Below, one piece after another: positions 8,698 through 18,242 of a stretch of DNA of 64,000 nucleotides. The DNA is from Paenibacillus polygoni (GTDB lineage Bacteria > Bacillota > Bacilli > Paenibacillales > Paenibacillaceae), in the NCBI RefSeq assembly GCF_030263935.1, contig NZ_CP127162.1, forward strand, positions 2,489,501 through 2,553,500. Reading direction: 5' to 3'. Position 1 is the first letter of the stretch. Each line of letters opens with the position of its first letter. Below the pieces are notes generated by a model that was given only the letters and a program-made list of their open reading frames with translations, ran no database searches and was not told the DNA's origin. Position numbers and translations under genes: made by a program.

Positions 8698-9264
8698 CGG
8701 AAACTTGAATCATTCCTTGATTCTTATTCTACAATCACTTTCAAGGATTTAACGAGTTGGAAAACGAATCAATCGATCCCAGATAAACCGATTTTAATTA
8801 CTTTTGACGATGGCTATTTAGATAATTTTACTGTCGCTTATCCAATCTTAAAAAATCTATAAATGAAAGCAACAATATTCGTCACCAGCGATTATATTGG
8901 TTCACCCAATCACTTCGATTGGAGTCAATTAAAGGAGATGGAACAAGCAGGTCTCATTGAAAGTGTTGTGCATACTCGGCATCATGTAGATTTGACAAAA
9001 AGTAATCAGGCACATCTTGTAGACGAAATTTCGGGAGCCAAACAAAGGTTGGAGGAGAGATTGGGGCATCCCATAATTGCTTTTGCTTATCCTTCGGGTG
9101 AATTCAATCAGAATGTAATAAAGGTTGTTAAGCGTGCTGGATTTGAATTTGCCGTAACAACAAAAAATGGTTACGCTCAGAAAACACAGGGTTACTTAAC
9201 TCTTCATAGTATTCGAATACTCGGAGGTCAATCAATAGCTTCTTTCGTTCGAAAATTCCCTTGA
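8698..9264 (+). pseudogene. Polysaccharide deacetylase (NodB domain), broken
   Basis: Coding continuity runs from a point where the 5' end is missing, through the NodB motif 1 (LITFDDGYLDNF), to an in-frame TAA. The same frame then resumes at MKATIFVTSDY and continues to the end. Motif 2 (HTRHH) and motif 3 (AYPSGEFN) are recognisable in the second part. The family normally removes acetyl groups from cell-wall or capsular polysaccharides. The signal peptide and N-terminus are absent, so the gene is inactive or at best encodes an incomplete domain. Confidence 0.75.
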
Positions 9265-9436
9265 TATCACGCCCGTTAGCTAATGATTAAAGAAGCATTC
9301 GATTCAAGTGTCGCTCTATATACGCTAGTTTTCTTAAAATTCTAGGAAATATAAAAACTATGAACTCAGTTTATTTAGAATTTAATTGACGTTATACTAA
9401 AAAGAGAGCGCTAAATTAATTGGAAGGTGCAAAAAC

Positions 9437-10204
9437 ATGAATACAGATCAACAATTAGTTATAAACAATTTTGAAGAAAAATTAAAAGTATTTACTCATG
9501 CAGTTAGTGGGAAAATTACAAGTGAAGAAGATTTCGTCATATCAAATACAGAAGTTCCCACTGATACATTCAATATCATTTTGCCAAAATCTCCTAATAT
9601 CAAAAATGCAGATAAGATTAGATATGAAATCGATAATTTTTCTATTAAAGGCTATCCCTTTAGTACTTGGGTTGATGCACAGTCTTTAAATAATGATTGG
9701 AAAGAACTGATGCAAGAATATAACCTTAACGAAGCAGAACGTAATGCAATGATGAAACTTGAAAATACCCTTAATGTTGGTCAAAATGATGCTCATCAGC
9801 TTATTATTACCCCTGTGAAAAGTAAGGTTGATTTTATGAAATATAAAGAGGTATTTATAAGCCTGTTTACAGGTTCACCAGAAAAAGATGCGTTAGAAAG
9901 TTATTTTAGTAAGTTTTCACAAGCCAAATTAGGTGCAGAAGTTCAAATGTTTATTGGATGCAAAGATGAAATAACCGTATCTACTGGATTATTAATAGAA
10001 AGCAAAGATAGTTATGGCATTTATGATGTGATGACAAAAGAAACATTTAGAGGCAAAGGTTATGGCAGCGAAATGTTTCAATTTCTTTTAAAACAGACAA
10101 AGGATAAACAAAAACCAGTTGTATTGCAGGCTTCAGATGATGGGAAAAACATCTATAAACGATTTGGTTTTATAGATGTAGGAGAAATGGTTGTATTTGA
10201 ATAA
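9437..10204 (+). CDS. GNAT family N-acetyltransferase
   Basis: A 255-residue protein whose C-terminal half is a GNAT domain. The acetyl-CoA pyrophosphate-binding loop is TFRGKGYGSEMF near residue 205, and the terminal strand contains YKRFGFIDVGEMVVF. The N-terminal half (about 130 residues) is of unknown function and may be a degenerate second GNAT lobe. The start follows GGAAGGTG. Its last bases and 3' flank are repeated about 1.2 kb downstream. The substrate cannot be predicted. Confidence 0.8.
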   Translation: MNTDQQLVINNFEEKLKVFTHAVSGKITSEEDFVISNTEVPTDTFNIILPKSPNIKNADKIRYEIDNFSIKGYPFSTWVDAQSLNNDWKELMQEYNLNEAERNAMMKLENTLNVGQNDAHQLIITPVKSKVDFMKYKEVFISLFTGSPEKDALESYFSKFSQAKLGAEVQMFIGCKDEITVSTGLLIESKDSYGIYDVMTKETFRGKGYGSEMFQFLLKQTKDKQKPVVLQASDDGKNIYKRFGFIDVGEMVVFE

Positions 10205-10303
10205 GGTCTTTTCTTATTAAGCTAAGGGGCACGATTGATGAGCAACATGGATAGGAAATGATCTAACTTTTTATTAAAGGGTGAATCATTTGAAAATGAA
10301 AAC

Positions 10304-10350
10304 AAAAAGAGTATGTTTTAATCCATCTTTTTTCAAAACGCACTCTTTTT
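10304..10350 (+). terminator. Terminator-like hairpin after the GNAT gene
   Basis: AAAAAGAGT pairs with ACTCTTTTT, and an inner TTTT/AAAA helix continues the stem across a small internal loop. The 3' arm is U-rich. Confidence 0.5.
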
Positions 10351-10584
10351 TGTACGTTTATCAAGGTTATTTGCATTCATTTTTTGGGGTTATGAGACTA
10401 ATATGTACAATAGAAGGAATCCGATTGAAATGTAATTTATGTAACCAATCTTTCGAATGACTGCTTTCAATTAAGCTCACCCTTTATTAAAAATAAGAAT
10501 AATTACTAACCTATCCTTCGTTATAAATAGTTAGAGGTACATAATAGCAATAAGAATTATTCTCTACTGTATTTATAAAAATCC

Positions 10585-10605
10585 TTCTGACCCGTTAGCT
10601 TAATG
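10585..10605. repeat. Solo end of the dispersed CGTTAG repeat
   Basis: TGACCCGTTAGCTTAATG, matching the left end of the hairpin element, without its hairpins. Confidence 0.55.
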
Positions 10606-10798
10606 GATTCCGGATGAAGACCTATTATGTATATGTGTAATAATAAGTCACGGTAAATTCAATAGAATGTCTTGATATAAAAGCTTAGAAAACTTCATGT
10701 ATGTCTCATCTGAAATGTAAGCTTTCAAAAAAATATCCCCTATATTTACTCTGAAAATTATAATACAGTAATAAAACCATATTACGCAGATATAAGGG

Positions 10799-11128
10799 GT
10801 GGGCACTATAGTAAAAAGTAAATCTCTGTTCATATTTATATTTGGTTGTTTTGTTCTAATCTTGGGAGGATGTAGCTTCATGTCTGATTCACGCGAAGAT
10901 GCTCAAGTTGTTAACAGAGCTATGGAAGCAGGAAAAATGTACTTTAAAGATAAATACGATCTCAACGTAGAATTTACGCGCCATAAGTTTAATCCCCCCG
11001 ATCTCGGGACGGACGTGGGGCTTTATGGACATTTGACAGAAGATACGGATACAGAAGTGTTTCTCCTTATAAACTACGAGACTTTTGAAGTCGTCACTGT
11101 GGGGGTTCCTGAAGAGTTAATTGAATAG
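10799..11128 (+). CDS. Small lipoprotein, function unknown
   Basis: About 105-109 residues: a short basic N-terminus, a hydrophobic stretch and the lipobox ILGGCS, which predict lipid attachment at the cysteine. A charged domain follows (MYFKDKYDLNVEFTRHKF). The GTG used here lies inside the ribosome binding site AAGGGG. The codon at the ideal distance, eight bases away, is ATA (position 10808, giving IVKSKSLF...), which looks like a mutated ATG. Translation may therefore be weak. No family assignment is claimed. Confidence 0.7.
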   Translation: MGTIVKSKSLFIFIFGCFVLILGGCSFMSDSREDAQVVNRAMEAGKMYFKDKYDLNVEFTRHKFNPPDLGTDVGLYGHLTEDTDTEVFLLINYETFEVVTVGVPEELIE

Positions 11129-11336
11129 TAGGAAAGTTGATGTTCCTTTTCCCGAGGCTCTTTGCTTATATTCCCCAAAAAACCGATTTTTATGGAATAT
11201 TATCCTAATATCATAAGTTATTTTTATCAGGATCTGCTAGCCAATGCCAATGGCCCCCCTTCTTTTTTCAAAAGAAGTTGGATTTATCTTAGACTATGTT
11301 CAAAGCACCTAATTTTGTGTTATTTGATCGGACGCT

Positions 11337-11381
11337 TATAAATGTAGGAGAAATGGTTGTATTTGAATAAGGTCTTTTCTT
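11337..11381 (+). repeat. Duplicated 3' tail of the upstream GNAT gene
   Basis: Matches 10171-10215 at 44 of 45 positions. The copy includes the last codons (VGEMVVFE), the stop codon and a few following bases. No further GNAT sequence is recognisable upstream of it, so it is a remnant of a second copy or a short duplication. Confidence 0.85.
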
Positions 11382-11396
11382 GAATGCGTGTATGGA

Positions 11397-12233
11397 TTAA
11401 TCTCTCCTCAATCTGCGATATTCTGAAGGAGAGAAACCGCTCCGCTTCTTAAATGTTTTGCTGAACTGGTAGACGTCTGAATAACCACATGCACTCGCTA
11501 TTTCCGTGATGGATTCCCCGGTAAATCGCAGCCTGCGTATGGCATGTTCGTTACGAAGTTGATCTAGGTACTCCTTAGGACTTTGACCATAGCGAGCTGC
11601 AAAGGTTCTACGTATATAAACAGGCGAGAAACCTGTCTGCTCCGCCAATTCAGTAATGCGCAGCTCGGCGGCGAATTCGGTATCCAGTTTCTCTTTGAAA
11701 CTGCGAAGAACCGCCGTAATTTCTTCCTCACCGCTCTGCCTTCCCCCTGCTTCAGCCGCTTCATGTAACTCTTGCACCAAGCGATACCAGACCGACTTTA
11801 CTCTCGCTTCTCGCACATAATCGCCAGGAACCCACTCCCTTTCCGCTTCCCGAAACAGTTCTCCGATCTTTCCCATATGCTCACTCTTCAACTGTAGTAG
11901 AAATGGCATTCGCATCCGCTCGATAGGTTCTGGAGTACTCCATTTGTTTTCAATTCTTCTTAAAGAAGCACAATCGAAGAGCAGCATCGTCATCCGAAGA
12001 GGATATGCTTCAGAAGATTTCATATAAAGAGAAAGCCCCGGCCATAGGTATACTATTGTGCCACGCTCTACCTCAACATCTTTATTTTCACAACGAAACA
12101 CCCCCTTACCACTGTATATATAGTAAAACGTATGCCCGGTTACTGTCTGACGAATATCTTCCCAGCCTGGCAGTGCAGGCTTCGCGATGACCCAGTGTAT
12201 ATGTACCACCAAATTCCCCAAAGCATATTCCAT
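11397..12233 (-). CDS. AraC-family transcriptional regulator
   Basis: A 278-residue regulator with an N-terminal cupin-like sensor domain (about 150 residues) and a C-terminal AraC DNA-binding domain with two helix-turn-helices (LRITELAEQTGFSPVYIRR and ITEIASACGYSDVYQFSKTF). The ATG was chosen over one ten codons upstream because AGGAGG sits seven bases before it. It is divergent from the GH2 gene with about 160 bases between starts, so it probably activates that gene in response to a sugar or glycoside. Confidence 0.9.
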   Translation of the reverse strand: MEYALGNLVVHIHWVIAKPALPGWEDIRQTVTGHTFYYIYSGKGVFRCENKDVEVERGTIVYLWPGLSLYMKSSEAYPLRMTMLLFDCASLRRIENKWSTPEPIERMRMPFLLQLKSEHMGKIGELFREAEREWVPGDYVREARVKSVWYRLVQELHEAAEAGGRQSGEEEITAVLRSFKEKLDTEFAAELRITELAEQTGFSPVYIRRTFAARYGQSPKEYLDQLRNEHAIRRLRFTGESITEIASACGYSDVYQFSKTFKKRSGFSPSEYRRLRRD

Positions 12234-12391
12234 GGTATTACCTCCTAACCTAATAAGTATCATTTATGATAAATGAATAGTATTGTTTTTGCCATTGTCG
12301 CTTTCTTGCTGCCAGTGCTAAACTCCGAACATAGAGACCATCAGTTAATGATGATGAACTACATACTGATTACTTATTGGAGATGATGAAT

Positions 12392-14128
12392 ATGATTCGC
12401 ACATTTCAGCAGCACCGACTAAGAGAAAGTCAATTGCTTGACGGATTATGGGATTTCGTTTTTGACAAGGATAATATTGGATTATCTGAAGAGTGGCATA
12501 CAAACTTCCCTTCCAACCATGATCGAGTACCCGTACCCGCCTGTTGGAATAATGAGCTTGGCAAATATGACTACGAAGGAGTAGCGTGGTATCGAACGTG
12601 GATCACAATTGAGGATAGCAGCCATCTGCGTTTATTGTTCCACGCGGTAATGGGTCATGCGGACGTGTACTGGAATGGACAACATTTGGGATACCATTAT
12701 GGTGGATTTACTCCTTTTGATTTTGTAATACCTAATGTCACTGCAGGAGTTCACGAGCTCATTGTCCGCACAGATAGTACACTGGAGCATAATACTTTGC
12801 CCTACCATATTGTGGACTGGTTTCATTACGGTGGAATTATACGCCCAGTAGAGCTTCAGCATTTGCCTGATGTCTGGATAGATGGGATGAGCATCACCTA
12901 TGATCTGACGGGCGCCTCCAGCGCTGATGTTCAAATCCGGCTAAAGCTTCAATCTTTATCGGATACACCTGCAGAAGTGCCTGTAACCATCTATCGAAAC
13001 CATGAGATATGCTATTCTGACAGCGCTTACCTCCCTGCTAAAGGTAACATAGAACTCGTTGTGGAACAAAACTGGATTGATTTGAAACGGTGGGAAACGG
13101 AAGATCCTGTCCTCTATATGATTAGAGCCGTTGTCGGCAAAGACGACAAGACAGATCGAATTGGGTTTCGAAGCGTAGAGACCCGCAATAAGAAGATTCT
13201 TCTAAACGGCAAGGAGCTGTACTTACAGGGTGTTAACCGCCATGAGGAGCACCCCGATTGGGGCTTTTCTTTCCCCAACAAATTGATGACCAAGGAACTT
13301 GATATTATCCTGCAGATGGGATGTAACACTGTACGTGGTTCGCATTATCCTCAGAGTGAATACTGGATTGATCTGCTAGATGAACAAGGCATCATTTTCT
13401 GGAGCGAAATTCCGATATGGGGTGCCGCATTTCCAGCGAAAGAAACTGACGATCCCCTCTTCGTCGAACGAGCGATGACCATGATGGGTGAGATGATTGA
13501 TCGGGATCTTCACCATCCCTCTATTCTATTCTGGTCTGTCCATAATGAAATCGATACACGCTCCGAGCAAGCTTTTGAGCTGTCTATTAAAATGACAGAA
13601 CTCGTTAAAAGTAAGGATCAGTCAAGACTCGTGACTTATGCCACTATGCATCCTATGACAGACATCTGTCTTGGACTCTTCGACGTTATTGGGATCAATT
13701 ACTATGGCGGCTGGTATTTCGGACATGCTGAATTCAAAGACATGCTCGAAGTCTTTCATGAGCGTTGTAAGGAATATGGAGCTGAGAACACCCCGGTGCT
13801 TATGACCGAATTTGGCGGCGCAGGTGTATATGGGGATTCCGGCTGGGAACCCCGCCTATTCAGCGAGGACTATCAAGCTGACCTGCTCGGCAAATCGCTG
13901 AAACTATTCCGATCTGATCCGAAAATTAGCGGAACCTATGTATGGCAATTTGCGGATACAAGAGCTCAGCTTCAGAGTCATCTCCCCCATTTTAGAGACC
14001 GGGCTCGTTCCTTCAACAACAAAGGACTGGTCAATGAATATCGCAAACCCAAGCTTGCCTATCGTGTAGTCAAAGGAATTTATACAGACCATAGGGATCC
14101 TTATGACTGGGGCTCCACATTGAGCTAA
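12392..14128 (+). CDS. uidA: Glycoside hydrolase family 2, probable beta-glucuronidase
   Basis: A 578-residue cytoplasmic enzyme with the GH2 order: sugar-binding jelly roll (to about 160), immunoglobulin-like domain (to about 255) and TIM barrel. The acid/base Glu lies in FWSVHNEID and the nucleophile Glu in LMTEFGGAG. Near the C-terminus NNKG supplies the Asn-x-Lys motif that binds the substrate carboxylate in glucuronidases, and NYYGGWY also resembles UidA, so glucuronidase is favoured over galactosidase. There is no signal peptide. The ATG lies nine bases after GGAG; a TTG upstream overlaps that site. No transporter gene is adjacent. Confidence 0.85.
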   Translation: MIRTFQQHRLRESQLLDGLWDFVFDKDNIGLSEEWHTNFPSNHDRVPVPACWNNELGKYDYEGVAWYRTWITIEDSSHLRLLFHAVMGHADVYWNGQHLGYHYGGFTPFDFVIPNVTAGVHELIVRTDSTLEHNTLPYHIVDWFHYGGIIRPVELQHLPDVWIDGMSITYDLTGASSADVQIRLKLQSLSDTPAEVPVTIYRNHEICYSDSAYLPAKGNIELVVEQNWIDLKRWETEDPVLYMIRAVVGKDDKTDRIGFRSVETRNKKILLNGKELYLQGVNRHEEHPDWGFSFPNKLMTKELDIILQMGCNTVRGSHYPQSEYWIDLLDEQGIIFWSEIPIWGAAFPAKETDDPLFVERAMTMMGEMIDRDLHHPSILFWSVHNEIDTRSEQAFELSIKMTELVKSKDQSRLVTYATMHPMTDICLGLFDVIGINYYGGWYFGHAEFKDMLEVFHERCKEYGAENTPVLMTEFGGAGVYGDSGWEPRLFSEDYQADLLGKSLKLFRSDPKISGTYVWQFADTRAQLQSHLPHFRDRARSFNNKGLVNEYRKPKLAYRVVKGIYTDHRDPYDWGSTLS

Positions 14129-14206
14129 CTAAATGCACGGAACCAACCTTACTTAAGCGTAAATGCTTTTAAGGTCGCTGAGCAATATATACATGGGACT
14201 AACCCA

Positions 14207-14280
14207 ACACAAAAGGAGCAGCTGCCAATTGGACAACGGCTCCTTTTGTGTATTTAGCTATCGTTTTTTCGTTAGTTTAA
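14207..14280. repeat. Dispersed hairpin repeat, copy 1 (right part)
   Basis: ACACAAAAGGAGC pairs with GCTCCTTTTGTGT (13-bp stem), and the conserved right end TATCGTTTTTTCGTTAGTTT follows. The hairpin can also terminate transcription from the GH2 gene. The left end sequence is missing. Confidence 0.75.
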
Positions 14281-14359
14281 ATAAGTTACTTTTAAAAACA
14301 TTTGTCAATTTTGATCTTTCCGTACTAGTAATCCGCAACCACTTGCAGATTTATGACTT

Positions 14360-14842
14360 CTATGACTCCGTTACGAACTCCTTTACTTTAGAGGCAAATA
14401 TATCCCAGTTTGTATCATATCCTACATTAAACGACCACCCGTTAGAACGCAGCTTCTCTCCTAAATGGATGTAATCGGCACGTTGCTTATCGTTTAAACT
14501 AACATCTAAAGTTCCATCACCAACCTTGAATTCATTCAAGTAATCGTGTAATTCCCAAAGGATATCCTTGCTTATCATCATCTTTTTCCATTCCTATGTG
14601 TAATATAATTGAATCGATGGCATCATCTAGTTTTTGAGTAATAAGTGTTTCATTATTCCAGTTATTATCTAGTTGATGCTGTATAGTGCTTCAAGTTGAC
14701 TTAAATCTCGGTAAATGGCTGCATTCAATAACTCATATCTTAATTCTAGTTTTCTGTTATCACGTTCTTGATTTTTATATAAGGCAACATTCCCAATAAG
14801 CGATAATGCTAAAATCACTTTAATCCACTTTGATTTCTTCAT
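14360..14842 (-). pseudogene. Membrane-anchored hypothetical protein, two frameshifts
   Basis: Three overlapping minus-strand frames join into one protein of about 160 residues. An N-terminal transmembrane anchor (MKKSKWIKVILALSLIGNVA) is followed by a helical segment ending YRDLSQLEALYSI. After a frame change comes NNWNNETLITQKLDDAID, and after a second one ILWELHDYLNEFK to KVKEFVTES. The ATG follows GGAGG. The frame changes lie near 14690 and near the five-A run at about 14585. The family was not identified. Confidence 0.65.
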
Positions 14843-14930
14843 ACTTCCTCCGTTTACGCTGACCCTTCCCAATCACCTTAGTTCTAATTATAACGTTTAT
14901 TATAGGGAAAAGTTACAAAGACCTTTTGAA

Positions 14931-14990
14931 GCTATCCTGCCGGATTGCATAATAAAAAGGAGTAGTGTCCAACTGGCAATCTGATTGCTA
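14931..14990. repeat. Dispersed hairpin repeat, copy 2 (left part)
   Basis: GCTATCCTGCCGGATTGCAT starts the copy, followed by AAAAAGGAGTAG and CCAACTGGCA, the typical left end and hairpin arm. The right hairpin is not recognisable. Confidence 0.7.
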
Positions 14991-15046
14991 TGTGTTTAAC
15001 TCTCGTTTATTCTTTATGTTAACAGTTAACTGTTTCTTGATTCACT

Positions 15047-15352
15047 TCATATATACTGACATTCTTTCCACTCGATCTGATTTCCCAATCGAAATGTAGC
15101 TAGATCAATCACGAGATCAAGTCTTTGTTAGGAGCATCCAGTACCTCTTCTGTTCATGCGTCCAACACCAATACAGTTCTAAGTCATCACCTATTTTCAT
15201 ATTGCTGTGTAAATGATTGAAAAGCTCTACTAAGCTTTTTTTGCTTGCCACATAAAAAAATCGGATTAGATTTAATCTCGTCATTAATTTCAAAGAAACT
15301 CTTCTTGGTAATCAAATGGACAGTGAAGAAAATGCGAGGATTAACTAGATAA
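15047..15352 (-). pseudogene. Hypothetical protein, 5'-truncated with frameshifts
   Basis: Coding-like sequence continues over about 100 residues in shifting frames: FYLVNPRIFFTVHLITKKSF, then ELFNHLHSNMKIGDDLELYW, then DLVIDLATFRLGNQIEWKEC and a stop. The first frame change falls in an A run near 15240, and another near 15115. There is no start codon or ribosome binding site. This is a decayed gene of an unidentified family. Confidence 0.6.
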
Positions 15353-15500
15353 AAAAGAAAAAAATCCGCTATATTTTTAAACAGTACTAAGAATTAGTTA
15401 ATTGAAGAGAACAAAAAATCGTAAATTATCTAAAGTCTACTTAGACAAAAAAAGAGTCCTTTTTATTGCAATACAATATTTCATAATCGGAGGATGGTTT

Positions 15501-16013
15501 ATGGAAGCACAAACCTACAAATATCCTAGGCAAAAGATAAATGGTATTTGGCTAATAATTGCTGGCTTAGCAATGTTTTTGCTTTTAATAAGATATAATG
15601 GTTATCCAAATATTTATCCTTTTATTATTGTTTACGTATTAGGTATGGTTTGGCAATTAAACTCCAAAACAAGAGAGAAGTTATCAGTTGGTTCTGGAAC
15701 ACGAGTACAAAAGAAATGGGCTAACTTTTCAATAATTTTATTAGCTATTTTAGTCTTTGTTTTTTGTCAATTATTTGTCGATGATTATAGAACTTGTTGG
15801 CTTTTAGTTATGTTAGGTGTAGCAATTCACTTTTTACCTTTCATTCCAGTACACGGAAAATTAATGATCTTTCTCTCGTTCACTTTGATGATCAATGCTT
15901 TTATAGGATTGATCATCAATAACATATCTCTAGACGTTTTTTTTATAATTGATGGGTTAATTAAAATTTTATTTGGTATCATTTTCATTAAATTAAGTCC
16001 TCTTAATTTTTGA
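15501..16013 (+). CDS. Multi-spanning membrane protein, DUF6609-like
   Basis: A 170-residue protein with about six hydrophobic helices and short loops, no signal peptide and no catalytic motif. The ATG sits seven bases after CGGAGG; the open frame extends 33 codons further upstream from a TTG without a binding site, so that part is considered untranslated. It resembles the DUF6609 family of Bacillales membrane proteins. This assignment is from recollection of the pattern and is tentative; the function is unknown. Confidence 0.7.
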   Translation: MEAQTYKYPRQKINGIWLIIAGLAMFLLLIRYNGYPNIYPFIIVYVLGMVWQLNSKTREKLSVGSGTRVQKKWANFSIILLAILVFVFCQLFVDDYRTCWLLVMLGVAIHFLPFIPVHGKLMIFLSFTLMINAFIGLIINNISLDVFFIIDGLIKILFGIIFIKLSPLNF

Positions 16014-16062
16014 ACGCATAAAAAATCATCTCCTTGTTAGCTACGTATAAATATCTAGTTAA

Positions 16063-16125
16063 GCTAACATGCCGCTTAGCTTAATGAAAAAAGCAGCTGA
16101 TCCTTTATCCAGCAGCTACTTGAGT
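16063..16125. repeat. Dispersed hairpin repeat, divergent copy
   Basis: ATGCCGCTTAGCTTAATG is followed by a hairpin AAGCAGCTG/CAGCAGCT. It combines the left end with a different hairpin stem and lacks the right end. Confidence 0.5.
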
Positions 16126-16295
16126 TATTGAACTAAAATTCCTATTAGAATTACAGTAAGACGAAAGAAACTGACTATATTGATTTTTATAAACTGAATT
16201 TTATATATCATATTGAATAACAAAAGAAGCATCCGAGTTATAGTCCTTTGAATGCTTCTTACCTTGTTTCATATATTTATGTAGTACACCTAACA

Positions 16296-17450
16296 TTAAA
16301 AACCTCTGTGACCGCTAAAGGGAACGGACTGTTCTATGTCATGCGGATAGACTGTTCTATTTTTGCCTTCTTTTTTAGCTGTATAGAGCAAGGAATCCAC
16401 TTCTCTGAAAAATTGTGATTTGTCCATACCATGAACGTATCCAGAGAGTCCAATGCTGACTGTGACCCGGCGATTTTCCATTTCGAGATGATTGAGCAGG
16501 TAGATCGATTCCCGGGCACGTTCACAGATCTCGAAGGCTTGATCTAACGTTTTCTCAGGAAAGATAATGGCGAATTCTTCTCCCCCATAGCGGGCGATGA
16601 TCTCGTCCGAAGTTAGCGATTGCTGCAGAATGCCGGCTACTCTTTTCAGAATGATATCTCCGACCGCATGCCCGTAAGTATCATTGATAGATTTAAAATT
16701 ATCAATATCGATCACCGCCATTTGAAGGGGGATCTTGTTCGTGTCGCAATGTTCAATCAAATGATCCAGATACTCTTGAAAGGTCCTGTGGTTATATAGA
16801 TCTGTCAATGCGTCCGTTTTACTTAATCGTTCCATAATGGTGTTATTAATCAGTAAGTCACGTTCCGAGCGTGAAGTCCTAACCAGTCTTTCCAGTAAGT
16901 CATTCCCTCTGTGGAGTAGTTGGATCAGGATTAAATATTCCCCAGTCAGTATATAGAACAGGGCGAACCGTTCAAATATGGTCATATGAGTCCAAATTAA
17001 TGGAAACATGATATACAAAATTGCGAGCTCAGCGATCACCATCAAAAAAGCGAAGGTTAAGTATTTTTTAGTAAAGTGAAAGGCTGCGACTAACATGGGA
17101 ATCATCATGACATATTGTATGCCGATCACCCTCATATTGCCGTAAATCAGAACAGCACCAATCAGGGTACCCGTTAAGATGGTAAGTAAGGGGAAAGATT
17201 TCCTATAGTACCTCTCTATTAGTTCATTCACTGTGACAAGAGTGACTTGCACGCTGGTAGGAATCATCATTTTATAAATTAAGTAATGTTGCACTCTTTC
17301 GGGTTCAAGTTTCATCTTAATAATAAGGGCAACAATCTCAGCTACGAAGGAAATCAAGACCACAATCCAATAGCCGTTTAGAATCTTTCTCTGCCATTTT
17401 CCTACATCATCAAACAGTCCTTGTTCATTTATCAACGGGTTCCCATCCAA
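16296..17450 (-). CDS. Diguanylate cyclase with N-terminal membrane sensor
   Basis: A 384-residue protein with about six transmembrane helices (residues 25-190) followed by a GGDEF domain. The active-site loop is RYGGEEFAII and the family lead-in DALTDLYNHRTF is present, so it should make cyclic di-GMP. The inhibitory RxxD motif five residues before GGEEF is not evident. The first in-frame start is a TTG with no clear binding site, so the exact N-terminus is uncertain. It stands alone with no phosphodiesterase or PilZ partner nearby. Confidence 0.85.
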   Translation of the reverse strand: MDGNPLINEQGLFDDVGKWQRKILNGYWIVVLISFVAEIVALIIKMKLEPERVQHYLIYKMMIPTSVQVTLVTVNELIERYYRKSFPLLTILTGTLIGAVLIYGNMRVIGIQYVMMIPMLVAAFHFTKKYLTFAFLMVIAELAILYIMFPLIWTHMTIFERFALFYILTGEYLILIQLLHRGNDLLERLVRTSRSERDLLINNTIMERLSKTDALTDLYNHRTFQEYLDHLIEHCDTNKIPLQMAVIDIDNFKSINDTYGHAVGDIILKRVAGILQQSLTSDEIIARYGGEEFAIIFPEKTLDQAFEICERARESIYLLNHLEMENRRVTVSIGLSGYVHGMDKSQFFREVDSLLYTAKKEGKNRTVYPHDIEQSVPFSGHRGF

Positions 17451-17588
17451 TCATCTGTGTTCTCAACATCAAATATACCATTCTTTCCTAAGTATGGTCG
17501 TTACTTTAATAAAGTTTCTTATATAACTCATATTAAAAATCATTTTCAGTTGCGAGTTAGAAGATGAGATTGTTGTTATAAAAGTTTG

Positions 17589-18119
17589 TTACTTACTTGA
17601 GTTACTTACTTGGTGTACGTTATATACCTCTCTGTAAAGCACATCTTTCACCTGTTCAAACTTGGATGCTGTTAATTTCTCTGGATAGCTCATAATGCGC
17701 AAAGGTAATCCGGGTATTCCTTCCCGCAGGGGCGGTTGAACATATTTATACTCACCTAAACAAAATCCAAGACGTTCATAGAATCGAACTCTTCTTCTTT
17801 GTAAGTCATCCTTAGGATCCTCGACTTCCAAGACGATTGGCAAAGTAGACTGCCGCATAAATCGGTTCATTAATTGCTTCCCTATTCCTCCTCCCCGAAT
17901 CGATGGAGAAACAGCAATATTTTCTACGTATCTAAAATCTGCAAACTCCCATCCTGCAAGAAATGCAATAACTTCGCCTTGGTTATTCTCTTCTGTAAGA
18001 AGGTAATAACGCGGATCGGACAGTAATTTTCTTTGATTTTTATAATTGCGATACTCACTCTCAGGAAAAGATACTTTCATTAGGTCAAATACTTGATCGA
18101 ATTTCTCTTGTTGTGTCAA
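17589..18119 (-). CDS. GNAT family N-acetyltransferase
   Basis: A 176-residue single-domain acetyltransferase. The acetyl-CoA loop is SIRGGGIGKQLM near residue 75, and the terminal motif VRFYERLGF lies near residue 112. The TTG start follows GGAG by nine bases. It is transcribed divergently from the MerR-family regulator, which may control it. The substrate is unknown. Confidence 0.85.
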   Translation of the reverse strand: MTQQEKFDQVFDLMKVSFPESEYRNYKNQRKLLSDPRYYLLTEENNQGEVIAFLAGWEFADFRYVENIAVSPSIRGGGIGKQLMNRFMRQSTLPIVLEVEDPKDDLQRRRVRFYERLGFCLGEYKYVQPPLREGIPGLPLRIMSYPEKLTASKFEQVKDVLYREVYNVHQVSNSSK

Positions 18120-18242
18120 AACATTTCACTCCAGCTACATGGTGTATTATGATATATCAAACTTGCATAAATCACACTACACCCTGGTATAATACGAAGG
18201 TCAAGATTTTATGAGCGAGAAATGTAGAGAGGTAGAAATGAA

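Larger units (their letters stand above)
10205..10798. other. Intergenic region with a terminator and a solo repeat
   Basis: Contains the hairpin below and one CGTTAGCTTAATG repeat end (about 10585-10605). Otherwise it is AT-rich without a recognisable gene. Confidence 0.6.

Noticed and set aside
14360..14581. Independent 73-residue gene
   Set aside because: Continues the sequence of the two upstream frames and has only a weak binding site, so it was merged into one frameshifted pseudogene.
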